In this document: positions 8,326 to 15,499 of the stretch, one piece after another
Numbering within the stretch: position 1 is the first letter of the stretch
How the letters are laid out: each line of letters opens with the position of its first letter
Assembly (NCBI GenBank): GCA_949840775.1
Contig: CATKXO010000033.1
Coordinates: forward strand, 1 to 33,604
From: an uncultured bacterium
GTDB taxonomy: Bacteria; Bacillota; Clostridia; Oscillospirales; Oscillospiraceae
DNA length: 33,604 bases
Direction: 5' to 3'
Position numbers and translations under genes: made by a program
Notes under the pieces: generated by a model
What the model was told of the DNA's origin: nothing
The model's input: the letters and a program-made list of their open reading frames with translations, nothing else
Databases searched by the model: none

Positions 8326-9481
8326 CCAGCTTCCCTCCTAACATACGGTAGTCATCCCAGAAATTGGGGTAGGATTTTTTCACGCACTCCGCCCCCAGCA
8401 GGGTAACGGGCGCTTTACACCGGGTGGCGGCTACGGCGGCCATCATGGCGATGCGGTGGTCGTTATGGCAGTCCACCGTCACGCCCCCCGCCAGGCCGTC
8501 CCGGCCCGTAATCCTGAGGAAATCCGGGCCCTCCTCCACCTGAGCCCCCAGAGCGTTGAACACCTGGGTTACAGAGGCCAACCGGTCGCTCTCCTTTATC
8601 CGCAGCCGGGCGGCGTTGGTCAGCCGGGTAATTTCTCCTCCCCGAAGAGCCGCCATTACCGCCAAGGGCGGTACTAAATCAGGCCAATCGGAGACATCCA
8701 GCTCCACCTCTCCCGCCCCTTGCAGCTTGAGGAAGCAGGGAACGATTTCCATATCTCCCTGGGTGGAGAAGGCGTTCAGCCCCTCAAGCTCCACCGGGCT
8801 CCCCAGGGCAATGGCAGCATACCAGAACGCCGCCTGAGACCAGTCAGCCTCCACCGTGAGGTTACAGGGCCGGTATTCCTGTCTGCCGGGGACGGCAAAA
8901 CCGTCTTCCAGCACCTCGACCCGAACGCCGAACTTGTCCAGCACATCCAGAGTCATGTCCACATAGCCCCGGCTCTCCAGGGGGGAGGTAAGGATAATTT
9001 GGCTGTCCCCGTCCAGTAGGGGCAGAGCGTAAAGCAGGCCGGTGACAAACTGGCTGGACACATTGCCGGGCAAGCGGTACTCCCCCGGTTTCAGCTCCCC
9101 CCGGAGGGTGAGCGTCCTGTTCTTCTGCTCATAGGAGACGCCTTTCTCGTCGAAGATGTCGAAATAGGGCTGCTGGGGCCGCTCCATCAGCCGGCCATGG
9201 CCGGTGAAGATACCGCCTCCCCGGAGGGCCAGGGCGATCGGGATGAGAAATCGAAGGGTGGAGCCCGATTCCCCGCAGTCCAGCAGGGGCAGACCGTCCC
9301 CCGCCAATTTCAGGGCGGCGGCACAGCGTTGGGTAGCCTCGATATCCTCAGACGAGGCCAGATTGGAGATGGTCCCGCCTCCCGCTAGCAGCTGGGCCAA
9401 GATGGCCCGGTGGGCCTGGGACTTGCTGGGGGGCGGGGTGACGGTCCCCTCCAGGGGGCCGGGGATGATGCGGATGTTCAT
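8315..9481 (-). CDS. aroA: 3-phosphoshikimate 1-carboxyvinyltransferase (EPSP synthase)
   Basis: EPSP synthase transfers the enolpyruvyl group of PEP to shikimate-3-phosphate. I place the start at the ATG overlapping the aroB stop as ATGA (9478-9481); a GTG four codons earlier is possible but less likely. The 388-residue product is shorter than the E. coli enzyme, as in many clostridial forms. Seen are PPPSKSQAHRA near the N-terminus (substrate Lys-Ser and Arg), CGESGSTLRFLIP in place of the more common GNxGTxxR PEP loop (the glycine before the S/T is retained), LPGNVSSQFVTGLLYALP, and the C-terminal DHRIAMM. Confidence 0.95.
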   Translation of the reverse strand: MNIRIIPGPLEGTVTPPPSKSQAHRAILAQLLAGGGTISNLASSEDIEATQRCAAALKLAGDGLPLLDCGESGSTLRFLIPIALALRGGGIFTGHGRLMERPQQPYFDIFDEKGVSYEQKNRTLTLRGELKPGEYRLPGNVSSQFVTGLLYALPLLDGDSQIILTSPLESRGYVDMTLDVLDKFGVRVEVLEDGFAVPGRQEYRPCNLTVEADWSQAAFWYAAIALGSPVELEGLNAFSTQGDMEIVPCFLKLQGAGEVELDVSDWPDLVPPLAVMAALRGGEITRLTNAARLRIKESDRLASVTQVFNALGAQVEEGPDFLRITGRDGLAGGVTVDCHNDHRIAMMAAVAATRCKAPVTLLGAECVKKSYPNFWDDYRMLGGKLDVL

Positions 9482-10560
9482 TCCAGCGCCCACCCCGCTT
9501 CGATGACCGATTGCAGCTGGATCACAGGGATGGTTTTCAGCTCGCAGTGTCCGATCTTACTGGGCACCACAATGGTGATGTTATTCCCCGCCCGCTTCTT
9601 GTCAGACAGGGCGGCTTTCGCTAAGGCCTCGGGAGGGTACTCTGTAGAAGAGGGCAGTCCCAGGCTTTCCACGGCGCTCTCAATGCGGTCCGCTTCCCAT
9701 GTCTGCTTCGCCCCGTCTGTCAGCCACCCCAGGTTTTCCGTGGCTCGGGTCATGATGGCCAGCCCCGCCGCCACCGCGTGACCGTGGGGGATGGTAAAGC
9801 CGCTGCACTTCTCAATGGCGTGGCCGATGGTGTGGCCCAGGTTGAGGAGCTTCCGCTCCCCCTGCTCCTTCTCGTCCCGCTCCACTACGCCGGCCTTGTA
9901 GGCCACACAATGGGCAACGATCTCCTCCAGCATAGAGTCCCTCAGCCCGCCCTCCATTTTGGCGAACAGCCGCTCATCACTCAGTACAGCCGTCTTGAGC
10001 GCCTCGGCGGCCCCGTCGGCAAAGACGTGGCGGGGCAAGGTCTTGAGGCAGTCCGTATCACAGATGACGGCGGCGGGCTGGAGAAAGGCCCCGGCCAGGT
10101 TTTTCCCGGCGGACAGGTCGATGGCCGTCTTGCCCCCCACGGAGGAGTCCACCGCCGCCAGCAGAGTGGTGGGCAGCTGGACATACTTCACCCCCCGCAG
10201 GTACAGGGCGGCGGCCAGCCCCACCATGTCCCCGGTGACGCCGCCCCCCAACGCGGCCACGCAGCCGGTACGGGTGAGCTGCTCCTCCGCCAGGAACTCC
10301 AGAATGTTGGACAGGGTGTGGAAGTTTTTGCTCCCCTCCCCGGCGGGGAAGACATAGGTGCTGACCTTGTATCCCGCCTCCAAAAGGGAGTTTTTTACCG
10401 TCTCCAGGTACAGGGGGGCCACATTGCTTTCGGTCACCACCGCCATGTGGCACAGGGGAACTGCCTCCTTCAGCCGGGGGCCGCACTCCGCCAGCAGACC
10501 GGGGCCGATGGTCACGTCGTACTCCGGATTGGTGCGGACATGGATGGTTTGGATGGACAT
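9478..10560 (-). CDS. aroB: 3-dehydroquinate synthase
   Basis: AroB cyclises DAHP to 3-dehydroquinate using NAD+ and a divalent metal. The frame is open further upstream, but the start at 10560 (MSIQTIHVRTNPEYDV) is preceded by AAAAGGAG at a good distance and gives the usual 360-residue length. Diagnostic stretches are GEGSKNFHTL, GGGVTGDMVGLAAALYLRG (NAD binding), PTTLLAAVDSSVGGKTAIDL, and LLNLGHTIGHAIE with metal-ligand His residues. It ends in an ATGA overlap with aroA. Confidence 0.96.
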   Translation of the reverse strand: MSIQTIHVRTNPEYDVTIGPGLLAECGPRLKEAVPLCHMAVVTESNVAPLYLETVKNSLLEAGYKVSTYVFPAGEGSKNFHTLSNILEFLAEEQLTRTGCVAALGGGVTGDMVGLAAALYLRGVKYVQLPTTLLAAVDSSVGGKTAIDLSAGKNLAGAFLQPAAVICDTDCLKTLPRHVFADGAAEALKTAVLSDERLFAKMEGGLRDSMLEEIVAHCVAYKAGVVERDEKEQGERKLLNLGHTIGHAIEKCSGFTIPHGHAVAAGLAIMTRATENLGWLTDGAKQTWEADRIESAVESLGLPSSTEYPPEALAKAALSDKKRAGNNITIVVPSKIGHCELKTIPVIQLQSVIEAGWALE

Positions 10561-10588
10561 ATTTGGACGCTCCTTTTCTGATTTTGTG

Positions 10589-10610
10589 GGCCCGCCGCCC
10601 TCGGCGGGCC
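10589..10610 (-). repeat. intercistronic GC hairpin between tyrA and aroB
   Basis: GGCCCGCCG/CGGCGGGCC with a 4-nt loop and no following T-run lies in the only sizeable gap (105 bp) within the aromatic operon. It could be an mRNA processing or stabilising element; it does not look like a terminator. Confidence 0.4.
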
Positions 10611-10665
10611 ATGGGAGGGGCCAGGAGGTTTTGAAAGATGACCCGCCCAGGGGGGGCCACATGTT

Positions 10666-11502
10666 TTAATTCCCCCCCGCGCTGGCCTTCAGCTCCCGGC
10701 CCTCTTTGAGGAGGTCGTGGAGCCGCCCGGCGTCCCGTTCCTCCAGGGCGGAGCGGTACTCCTCCAGGTGGCCGATGAGGACCTCCAGCTCGTGGGTGAG
10801 GTAGTCCGCGTCGTCCAGAAACAGCTCAGTCCACATGTCCTCGTCCAGCCGGGCCACCCGGGTCATATCCTGAAAGCTCCCCGCCGAGAACCCCCGCCGT
10901 CGCTGGGCCTCGGGGGATTTGACGTAGGCGCTGGACACGATGTGGGCCAGCTGGGAGGTAAAGGCGATGATCCGGTCGTGCTCCTCCGGCTGGGAGAAGG
11001 TGAGCTTGGCAAAGCCCACATCCAGGAAGAAGGTCTGGAGGGTTTCCAGCAGCTTCATGTCCGTCCGCTTGTCCGGGGTGAGGATCATAGAGGCCCCCGC
11101 GTACAGGTCGTCGGTGGAGGCGGTAAAGCCCCCCCGCTCCCTTCCGGCCATAGGGTGGCCGCCGATGTAGGCAAAGCCCCGCTCCGCGGCGATGGGGGCA
11201 ATCTGCTCCACCACCACCCGCTTCACCCCGCACAGGTCCACCAGGATGGCAGACCTGCTGATTTCGGCCGCGTGGGCCCTCACCCAGTCCACCGCCGCCT
11301 GGGGACGGATGGCTGCCAGCACCAGATCGCACTGAGGGAGGGTCTCCCCGTTAAGCGGGCCGTCGATGGCCCCGCACATCCGGGCCAGCATCATGGTCTC
11401 CTGGTCCAGGTCGACGCCGTAGACGGTGTGGCCGGTGCGGTTTTTGATGCTCTTGGCCATGGACCCCCCGATCAGACCCAGGCCGACGATTCCCACTTTC
11501 AT
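10666..11502 (-). CDS. tyrA: prephenate dehydrogenase
   Basis: This enzyme oxidatively decarboxylates prephenate to 4-hydroxyphenylpyruvate, the Tyr precursor. The start at 11502 (MKVGIVGLGLIGGSMAKSI) overlaps the DAHP synthase stop as ATGA; the open frame upstream has no homology. The 278-residue protein has a Rossmann GxGxxG at residues 7-12 and HPMAGRERGGF, where the His and the Gly-rich loop belong to the active site. The C-terminal helical domain is present, but I see no C-terminal ACT domain. Control by Tyr would then have to come from attenuation or from DAHP synthase. Confidence 0.93.
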   Translation of the reverse strand: MKVGIVGLGLIGGSMAKSIKNRTGHTVYGVDLDQETMMLARMCGAIDGPLNGETLPQCDLVLAAIRPQAAVDWVRAHAAEISRSAILVDLCGVKRVVVEQIAPIAAERGFAYIGGHPMAGRERGGFTASTDDLYAGASMILTPDKRTDMKLLETLQTFFLDVGFAKLTFSQPEEHDRIIAFTSQLAHIVSSAYVKSPEAQRRRGFSAGSFQDMTRVARLDEDMWTELFLDDADYLTHELEVLIGHLEEYRSALEERDAGRLHDLLKEGRELKASAGGN

Positions 11503-12512
11503 GCTTCCATCCCCCTGATCGTGGCGTGGAGGGCCAGCAGCTTCCTGGCCAGAGGATCGAAAGCCTCTGGCTTGAGGGACTGGGGACCGTCGCACAGGGC
11601 GTGGGCGGGGTCGTTGTGGACCTCAATTTGAAGCCCGTCCGCCCCGGTGGCCACCGCCCCCATGGCCAGGGGCTCCACCAGCCAGTATTTTCCGGTGGCG
11701 TGGCTGGGATCCACGATGATGGGCAGGTGGGTCAGCTTGCGCAGAACAGGGATGGCCGCCAGGTCCAGGGTGTTGCGGGTGTAGCTCTCAAAGGTGCGAA
11801 TCCCCCGCTCGCAGAGGATTACCTTCTCGTTGCCCCCGGCCATGACGTACTCGGCGCTCATCAGCCACTCCTCATAGGTGGCGGACATGCCCCGCTTGAT
11901 CATTACCGGCTTGTCCTGGTGGCCCACCGCCTTGAGCAGGTCGAAATTCTGCATGTTCCGGGCGCCGATCTGGATCACGTCCACATCCTTGAACAGAGGC
12001 AGGTGGGTCACGTCCATCAGCTCAGTGACGATGGGCAGGCCGGTCTCCGCCCGGGCGGCCTTCAGATACTCCAGGCCGGTCTCCCCCAGCCCCTGGAAGG
12101 CGTAGGGGGAGGTGCGGGGCTTGAAGGCCCCGCCCCGGAGCATGGTGGCTCCGCTGGCCTTTACCGCCCTGGCAATGGCCACCACCTGGTCCTCGCTCTC
12201 CACCGAGCAGGGCCCGGCCATGATGGTCAGGTTCCCCCCGCCGATCTGGGTATTGCCTACCTGGATGACGGTGTCCTCCGGGTGGAATTTCCGGTTGGCG
12301 TTCTTATAGGGCTCCTGGACCCGCTTCACGTCCTCCACGATGTCCAGGGCGGCGATGAGGTCGATGTCCAGCTTGGAGGTGTCCCCCACCAGGCCCAGGA
12401 CGGTGTTGGCCTCGCCAATGCTGGTGTGGATGGTGATGCCCTTCTCCTGGAGCCAGGAGATCAGGCTGTCCAGCTGATTGGGATTGTGGTCGTGCTTTAA
12501 AATGACTATCAT
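11499..12512 (-). CDS. aroF: DAHP synthase (type I-beta with ferredoxin-like regulatory domain)
   Basis: This enzyme condenses PEP and erythrose-4-phosphate into DAHP, the first step of the shikimate pathway. The 337-residue protein has an N-terminal domain of about 65 residues (MIVILKHDHNPNQLDSLI...) of the ferredoxin-like type known from the Thermotoga enzyme, where it binds Tyr or Phe for feedback. The catalytic barrel follows, with MAGPCSVES, LRGGAFKPRTSPYAFQGLG, KRGMSATYEEWL and DPSHATGK. It is the first structural gene of the operon, with AGGAGG 8 nt before the ATG, directly after the attenuator. The symbol follows common Firmicute usage; aroG or aroH would be equally valid. Confidence 0.95.
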   Translation of the reverse strand: MIVILKHDHNPNQLDSLISWLQEKGITIHTSIGEANTVLGLVGDTSKLDIDLIAALDIVEDVKRVQEPYKNANRKFHPEDTVIQVGNTQIGGGNLTIMAGPCSVESEDQVVAIARAVKASGATMLRGGAFKPRTSPYAFQGLGETGLEYLKAARAETGLPIVTELMDVTHLPLFKDVDVIQIGARNMQNFDLLKAVGHQDKPVMIKRGMSATYEEWLMSAEYVMAGGNEKVILCERGIRTFESYTRNTLDLAAIPVLRKLTHLPIIVDPSHATGKYWLVEPLAMGAVATGADGLQIEVHNDPAHALCDGPQSLKPEAFDPLARKLLALHATIRGMEA

Positions 12513-12548
12513 AGCGGTGTCCTCCTAAATTATTCCAGTTTACCGTAC

Positions 12549-12577
12549 AAAAAACCCGCGGCCGGTTCGGCCGCGGG
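12549..12577 (-). terminator. attenuator terminator in aromatic operon leader
   Basis: On the minus strand, CCCGCGGCCG pairs with CGGCCGCGGG (plus-strand arms 12555-12564 and 12568-12577, 3-nt loop), followed directly by TTTTTT. It is a textbook intrinsic terminator but lies between the leader peptide and the first structural gene, 37 bp before the aroF ATG. It is therefore an attenuator, not an operon end. Confidence 0.88.
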
Positions 12578-12624
12578 TCGTCATGTACAAGATGGCTTCT
12601 GCCAAACCAAGCTCACATGCCCGC
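12573..12624 (-). promoter_or_regulatory. predicted antiterminator pairing
   Basis: In the minus-strand RNA, GCGGGCATGT (plus 12615-12624) overlaps the leader peptide stop codon. It can pair with ACATG and CCCGC (plus 12573-12586), leaving a 4-nt bulge. The CCCGC arm is the 5' arm of the attenuator, so this pairing excludes the terminator. A ribosome reaching the leader stop would cover the GCGGGCATGT strand and let the terminator form. The complementarity is seen directly; the mechanism is inferred. Confidence 0.65.
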
Positions 12625-12723
12625 TCTTTCAGCCAAACCGAAACAAGCCTTACCCCAAAAGTAGGTAAAGCCGTAAGTAAAGCTAAAATAGCGGTATTCA
12701 GCACTGCAAGTCTGTCTGGTCAT
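12613..12723 (-). CDS. aromatic-rich leader peptide of the shikimate/Phe/Tyr operon
   Basis: This is a 36-codon reading frame with GAGGG as SD 8 nt before the ATG, ending in TGA. Residues 10-23 read YRYFSFTYGFTYFW, and a further Phe is at 28. In total there are 4 Tyr, 5 Phe and 1 Trp codons in 36, with the cluster ending about 40 nt before the stop. It precedes a mutually exclusive antiterminator/terminator pair and the DAHP synthase gene. By analogy with pheL- and trpL-type leaders, scarcity of charged tRNA-Phe or tRNA-Tyr would stall the ribosome in the cluster and permit read-through. The peptide itself probably has no function after synthesis. An internal 8-bp hairpin (GCTTTACC/GGTAAGGC, plus 12664-12671 and 12647-12654) sits on the aromatic codons and could be the pause structure. 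Confidence 0.82.
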   Translation of the reverse strand: MTRQTCSAEYRYFSFTYGFTYFWGKACFGLAERAGM

Positions 12724-12747
12724 GTGTCAGTCCCTCTTTGCTTGTGG

Positions 12748-12762
12748 GTTATAAGAAGCATA
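12748..12762 (-). promoter_or_regulatory. probable -10 region of the aromatic operon
   Basis: TATAAC (12748-12753) lies 25 bp before the leader ATG. Just upstream is TGGTATGCT (extended -10 type, TATGCT at 12757-12762), which has TTCACT 17 bp before it. Neither -35 is strong, so the exact start is uncertain. Confidence 0.4.
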
Positions 12763-12785
12763 CCACTTTGCTCAGGAAAAGTGAA

Positions 12786-12823
12786 TTGTAAATTTCTACA
12801 AATTATCCGTCCTGTTCTCAGGA
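12786..12823. repeat. two small dyads between aro leader and mntP
   Basis: TTGTA-N6-TACAA (12786-12801) and TCCTG-N4-CAGGA (12810-12823) lie in the divergent intergenic region and could be operators for either direction. I found no manganese riboswitch or convincing promoter for mntP here. Confidence 0.3.
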
Positions 12824-12912
12824 TATTTGTGCTTTCAGCCGGCCTCTCACGCATATTTTTCCCTCTGGCGGAATAGATTGGCAGGGACGGTATGAGAGAG
12901 GAGCTTTTGCTG

Positions 12913-13473
12913 ATGCACCTGTATGAGCTTTTTATGATCGCGGTCAGCCTGTCCATGGACGCTTTCGCCGTCTCCATCTGCAAGGGGCTGTCCGCCGGCC
13001 GCCCCCGGCCAGAGCACTATTTGAGCTGCGGCGGCTGGTTCGGCAGCTTTCAGGCCCTGATGCCCCTTTTAGGCTGGCTGCTGGGGATGCGGTTTCAGCA
13101 CTTCATCGTCTCGGTGGACCACTGGGTTGCCTTTATCCTGCTGGGGATGATCGGCCTCAACATGATAAAGGAGGCCCGGAGCGGCGGAGCAGAGGAGCTG
13201 GGCACCTCCTTCTCCCCCCGGTCCATGCTCCCCCTGGCGGTGGCCACCTCTGTAGACGCTCTGGCGGTGGGGATCACCTTCGCTTTCCTCCAGGTGGAGA
13301 TTCTTCCCGCCGTCCTGCTCATCGGCGCGACCACCTTCACCCTGTCTGCCGCCGGCGTAAGGGTGGGCTCGGTCTTTGGAGGGCGGTTCAAAAGCAAAGC
13401 CGAGCTGCTGGGAGGGCTGATTCTCATGGGGATCGGGACAAAAATTTTGCTGGAGCATACACTGCTGGCCTGA
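12913..13473 (+). CDS. mntP: manganese efflux pump MntP
   Basis: MntP is an inner-membrane Mn(II) exporter with six transmembrane helices. The product shows the internally repeated signatures MDAFAVSICKGL near the N-terminus and SVDALAVGITFAF in the second half, each with the membrane Asp expected to bind Mn. I choose the ATG at 12913 (MHLYELFMIAVSLS) because GAGGAG lies about 9 nt upstream and it matches usual MntP N-termini; an ATG at 12892 is in frame with a poorer SD. It is divergent from the aromatic operon and has its own downstream neighbour promoter. Family confidence is high. Confidence 0.92.
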   Translation: MHLYELFMIAVSLSMDAFAVSICKGLSAGRPRPEHYLSCGGWFGSFQALMPLLGWLLGMRFQHFIVSVDHWVAFILLGMIGLNMIKEARSGGAEELGTSFSPRSMLPLAVATSVDALAVGITFAFLQVEILPAVLLIGATTFTLSAAGVRVGSVFGGRFKSKAELLGGLILMGIGTKILLEHTLLA

Positions 13474-13477
13474 ACAG

Positions 13478-13506
13478 TTGCTTTTTTCCATAAAATGTGC
13501 TATGCT
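13478..13506 (+). promoter_or_regulatory. sigma-A-type promoter for the symporter gene
   Basis: TTGCTT (13478-13483), a 17-bp spacer and TATGCT (13501-13506), followed 46 bp later by the SD and ATG. Confidence 0.6.
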
Positions 13507-13552
13507 GTAACTGCACGATTTTGTGTATCGTGGAAAGGGAAAGGAGAAAAGT

Positions 13553-14722
13553 ATGAAAAAATCGGATAATCTGCCCCTGAAGCTGCTCATCGGCATCGTC
13601 GTCGGCATCGTGGCCGGCCTGTTCCTGCCGGAGAGCGCCATGACCGTGGTGGTCACCCTGAAGTATGTGCTCAACCAGGTCATCATGTTCTGCGTGCCCC
13701 TCATCGTCATCGGCTTCATCGCCCCCTCCATCACCAAGATGGGCTCCAACGCCACCCGGATGCTGATGGTGGCCATCGTCATCGCCTACGTCAGCACTGT
13801 GCTGGCCACCCTCATGTCCATGGTGGCGGGCTATGTTCTGGTGCCCCACCTGCCCATCGCCACCAGCATGGAGGACCTGAAAAAGCTGCCCGACGTGGCC
13901 TTCCAGCTGGACATCCCCCAGATCATGCCCGTGATGAGCGCCCTGGTGTTCTCCGTTCTGGTGGGTCTGGCCGCCGTGTGGACCAAGGCGAAAACCGTGA
14001 TTGCCGTACTGGATGAGTTCCAGGAGATCGTGCTGACCGTGGTAAAAAAGGTGGTCATCCCCATTCTGCCCTTCTTTATCGCCCTCACCTTCTGCGGCCT
14101 GAGCTACGACGGCACCATCACCAAGCAGTTCCCCGTCTTCCTGCTGGCCATTGTCATTGTCATGGCGGGCCACTACATCTGGATGGCCGTCCTCTACGGC
14201 TTCGCCGGGGCCTACTCCGGCCGCAGCGCCATTGACGTGGTCAAGTACTACGGCCCCGCCTACCTCACCGCCGTGGGCACCATGTCCTCCGCCGCCACCC
14301 TGGCCGTGGCCCTGGACTGCGCCCGGAAGAGCCCCTCCCTCCGCCCCGACATGGTGGAGTTCGGCATCCCCCTGTTTGCCAACATCCATCTGTGCGGCTC
14401 CGCCCTGACTGAGACCTTCTTTGTGATGATCGTGTCCAAGGTCCTGTACGGCAAGCTGCCCGGCGTGGGCTCCATGATTCTGTTTATCCTGCTGCTGGGT
14501 ATCTTTGCCATCGGCGCCCCCGGCGTCCCCGGCGGCACAGTGATGGCCTCCCTGGGCCTGATCGTAGGCGTGCTGGGCTTTTCCGGCGACGGCACCGCCT
14601 TGATGCTGGCCATCTTCGCCCTCCAGGACAGCTTCGGCACCGCCTGCAATGTCACCGGCGACGGCGCCCTTACCCTGATCCTCACCGGCTACGCCGAGAA
14701 GCACAACATCAAAGCGGCATAA
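13553..14722 (+). CDS. dicarboxylate/amino acid:cation symporter (DAACS family)
   Basis: This is a multi-pass membrane transporter that would co-transport Na+ or H+ with a dicarboxylate or acidic/neutral amino acid. The start at 13553 (MKKSDNLPLK) has AAGGAGAA 5-6 nt upstream; the longer open frame has no SD. The 389-residue length and hydrophobic profile fit DAACS. The C-terminal half contains the re-entrant-loop type Ser-rich segment (TAVGTMSSAATLAVAL), a GAPGVPGGTV segment, and a late helix with QDSFGTACNVTGDGA, analogous to the DxxxTxxNVxGD substrate/Na+ motif. Substrate is not assignable. A strong terminator shared with bactofilin follows. Confidence 0.88.
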   Translation: MKKSDNLPLKLLIGIVVGIVAGLFLPESAMTVVVTLKYVLNQVIMFCVPLIVIGFIAPSITKMGSNATRMLMVAIVIAYVSTVLATLMSMVAGYVLVPHLPIATSMEDLKKLPDVAFQLDIPQIMPVMSALVFSVLVGLAAVWTKAKTVIAVLDEFQEIVLTVVKKVVIPILPFFIALTFCGLSYDGTITKQFPVFLLAIVIVMAGHYIWMAVLYGFAGAYSGRSAIDVVKYYGPAYLTAVGTMSSAATLAVALDCARKSPSLRPDMVEFGIPLFANIHLCGSALTETFFVMIVSKVLYGKLPGVGSMILFILLLGIFAIGAPGVPGGTVMASLGLIVGVLGFSGDGTALMLAIFALQDSFGTACNVTGDGALTLILTGYAEKHNIKAA

Positions 14723-14734
14723 GACGGCAAAAAA

Positions 14735-14775
14735 CGGCCCGGAGCAGTGAATGAACTGCTCCGGGCCGTTTTTTT
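14735..14775. terminator. bidirectional terminator (symporter/bactofilin)
   Basis: A perfect 14-bp stem CGGCCCGGAGCAGT/ACTGCTCCGGGCCG with a 6-nt loop is followed by TTTTTTT on the plus strand and preceded by an A-run. It sits between convergent genes and reaches the bactofilin stop. Confidence 0.93.
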
Positions 14776-15271
14776 ACTCCCCGTCTGCCGGGAACTCTTC
14801 GTCAATGCTGGGACTGACCTCAGAGGGCTGCACCACATAGGGCCGCTCCGGGGCGGCCAGCATCCTGCTGCTGCCGTCCAGCCGGCCGTTCTCCACCACC
14901 AGAGAGCAGGTGGACACGTCGCCGTGGATGCTGCCGGTGCGCTCCAGGCACAGGTTGTCCCGGGCGGTGATGCTGCCCTGGACCTCGCCGGCCACCCGGA
15001 CCGAGTCGGCGGTGATGGGCCCCTGGACCACGCCGGTGGTGGTCACGGTAACCGAGCCCTTCAGCTTAATCTCGCCCTCCAGCCGGCCCTCAATCTGGAC
15101 CATGCCCTCGCCCTCGATGGTGCCGGTAAAGGTCACCCCTTTGGCAATCACAGTATTGTCCTGAGGCTTGGGCAGGGGGGGCAGGGAGTCGAACGCATCC
15201 TCAAAGGTCTCTTCCTCAAAGGAAGGAGTACCCATCGGCTCAGGTCTGGTCTGTCCTCCGAAAAAACCCAT
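14774..15271 (-). CDS. bactofilin family polymer-forming protein
   Basis: This is a small cytoskeletal scaffold protein (bactofilin, DUF583) expected to polymerise at the membrane without nucleotide. The 165-residue product has a disordered Pro/Glu-rich N-terminal tail, then a right-handed beta-helix core from about 40 to 125 with regularly spaced G-I-x-G turns (TGTIEGEGMVQIEGRLEGEI, GVVQGPITADSVRVAGEVQG), and an acidic disordered tail. I choose the ATG at 15271, with AAGGAG 9 nt upstream, over a TTG two codons earlier. It is a single-gene unit with its own promoter at 15348-15376. The specific cellular role (cell shape, spore or envelope) cannot be read. Confidence 0.9.
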   Translation of the reverse strand: MGFFGGQTRPEPMGTPSFEEETFEDAFDSLPPLPKPQDNTVIAKGVTFTGTIEGEGMVQIEGRLEGEIKLKGSVTVTTTGVVQGPITADSVRVAGEVQGSITARDNLCLERTGSIHGDVSTCSLVVENGRLDGSSRMLAAPERPYVVQPSEVSPSIDEEFPADGE

Positions 15272-15347
15272 AATCAATCGCTCCTTACGTCATTTCATTT
15301 TATCGCGCCCTATGCCTGCCAAGGCCCGGCGCGCAGAGACTAAGAGG

Positions 15348-15376
15348 ATTATAGCAAACTTCTCCCCCCGGCGCAA
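15348..15376 (-). promoter_or_regulatory. sigma-A promoter for bactofilin
   Basis: On the minus strand, TTGCGC (plus 15371-15376), a 17-bp spacer and a consensus TATAAT (plus 15348-15353), about 77 bp before the ATG. Confidence 0.72.
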
Positions 15377-15435
15377 GGGTAAAAACGCTGAAATAGCGGA
15401 CCGCACAAAGCAAACCGTCCCAGGGATAAAAAGGA

Positions 15436-15463
15436 ATGACAAATGGGAAAAAAAGTGTATAAT
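15436..15463 (+). promoter_or_regulatory. sigma-A promoter for the debranching enzyme gene
   Basis: ATGACA (15436-15441), a 16-bp spacer and TATAAT (15458-15463). The transcript would begin about 30 nt before the ATG and contains the AAGGAGG SD. Confidence 0.72.
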
Positions 15464-15499
15464 GGAGGCAGCACTATTTTTAACAAGGAGGATCGAACC

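Noticed and set aside
9482-9493. GTG start of aroA four codons upstream
   Set aside because: The ATGA overlap with aroB fits the coupling seen along the operon and the ATG is the stronger start.
11526-12500. Long plus-strand frame across the DAHP synthase gene
   Set aside because: No SD, no recognisable domain, and the opposite strand is an unmistakable DAHP synthase.
12555-12586. T-box riboswitch in the aromatic leader (GACCCGCGG looks a little like the T-box sequence)
   Set aside because: The TGG part needed to pair with tRNA is missing and an extra C interrupts the match; no Stem I or specifier loop was seen in the short leader, while the leader peptide explains the terminator better. 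An Rfam scan would settle it.
12724-12912. yybP-ykoY manganese riboswitch ahead of mntP
   Set aside because: The conserved loops are not recognisable in this stretch.
13424-14704. A 426-codon frame antisense to the symporter
   Set aside because: It is rich in Gly/His/Asp, which is typical of shadow frames in GC-rich genes; the sense strand encodes a clear DAACS transporter with promoter and SD.
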